A stretch of DNA of 13,759 nucleotides from Thermoplasmata archaeon (GTDB taxonomy: Archaea > Thermoplasmatota > Thermoplasmata > Lutacidiplasmatales > UBA184): assembly GCA_022750355.1 (NCBI GenBank), contig JAKIVW010000034.1, forward strand, positions 1 through 13,759. The letters are read 5' to 3'. Of the stretch, positions 13,707 to 13,759 are shown one piece after another (within the stretch, counting starts at the first letter, position 1; the number at the start of each line of letters is the position of its first letter). The notes beneath the pieces were generated by a model that was given only the letters and a program-made list of their open reading frames with translations, was not told the origin of the DNA and searched no databases. The position numbers and the translations under genes were made by a program.

Positions 13707-13759
13707 GGGCCCGTAGCTCAGTCGGTAGAGCAGGCGGCTCTTAACCGCAAGGTCAGGGG
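13707..13759 (+). tRNA. tRNA-Lys(CTT), 3' part beyond the window
   Basis: The first 53 bases are visible. They form an acceptor 5' strand GGGCCCG, T8-A9, a D-arm GCTC-AGTCGGTA-GAGC, an anticodon stem GGCGG/CCGCA and a loop CTCTTAA at 13738-13744. The anticodon CTT is at 13740-13742 and reads AAG (Lys). A five-base variable loop AGGTC is followed by the start of the T-stem. The outermost anticodon-stem pair (27-43) is G-A, a mismatch. No intron is present at the canonical site after the anticodon. The T-arm, acceptor 3' strand and CCA status are cut off. Confidence 0.93.

Overview
The window is archaeal chromosomal DNA of high GC content. The evidence is a group II chaperonin (thermosome), translation factor aIF2-beta with a zinc ribbon and a TRAM domain, deoxyhypusine synthase, a presenilin-type membrane protease, short TATA-like promoters just upstream of start codons, and almost no Shine-Dalgarno sequences. 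Lysyl-tRNA synthetase is the class II enzyme, whereas many euryarchaea use the unrelated class I enzyme. An uncultured high-GC Thermoplasmatota-like lineage is my best guess; this is inference and no marker gene here settles it. Every coding gene I accept is on the + strand, and I see no insertion sequence, CRISPR array, phage gene or integration site.

Layout: (1) 1-237, 3' end of a DUF4342 protein, then about 300 bases of non-coding DNA holding a small hairpin and, at its end, the thermosome promoter. (2) 534-2159, thermosome subunit. (3) 2160-2264, a spacer with a T-rich tract, a strong 11-bp inverted repeat, a TATA-like element and a second perfect inverted repeat, leading into an unrecognised 133-residue gene (2265-2666). 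(4) 2727-4202, class II lysyl-tRNA synthetase. (5) 4250-11038, five tightly packed genes: ABC ATPase, large ABC-2-like permease, valyl-tRNA synthetase, aldo/keto reductase and a HAD phosphatase. They are 1 nt apart or overlap by 4, 4 and 8 nt, so they are very probably one transcript. (6) 11091-13650, aIF2-beta, presenilin-like aspartyl protease and deoxyhypusine synthase. (7) 13707 to the window edge, the 5' 53 bases of tRNA-Lys(CTT).

The common theme is protein synthesis and folding: chaperonin, two aminoacyl-tRNA synthetases, a lysine tRNA, an initiation factor and the enzyme that starts hypusine formation on aIF5A. A membrane protease and an ABC exporter sit among these housekeeping genes. 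I found no clear new multi-gene system. The points most worth a second look are the pair of inverted repeats around the promoter of the unknown gene, the exporter fused transcriptionally to valS, the protease downstream of aIF2-beta, and a recurring leaderless-type promoter arrangement.
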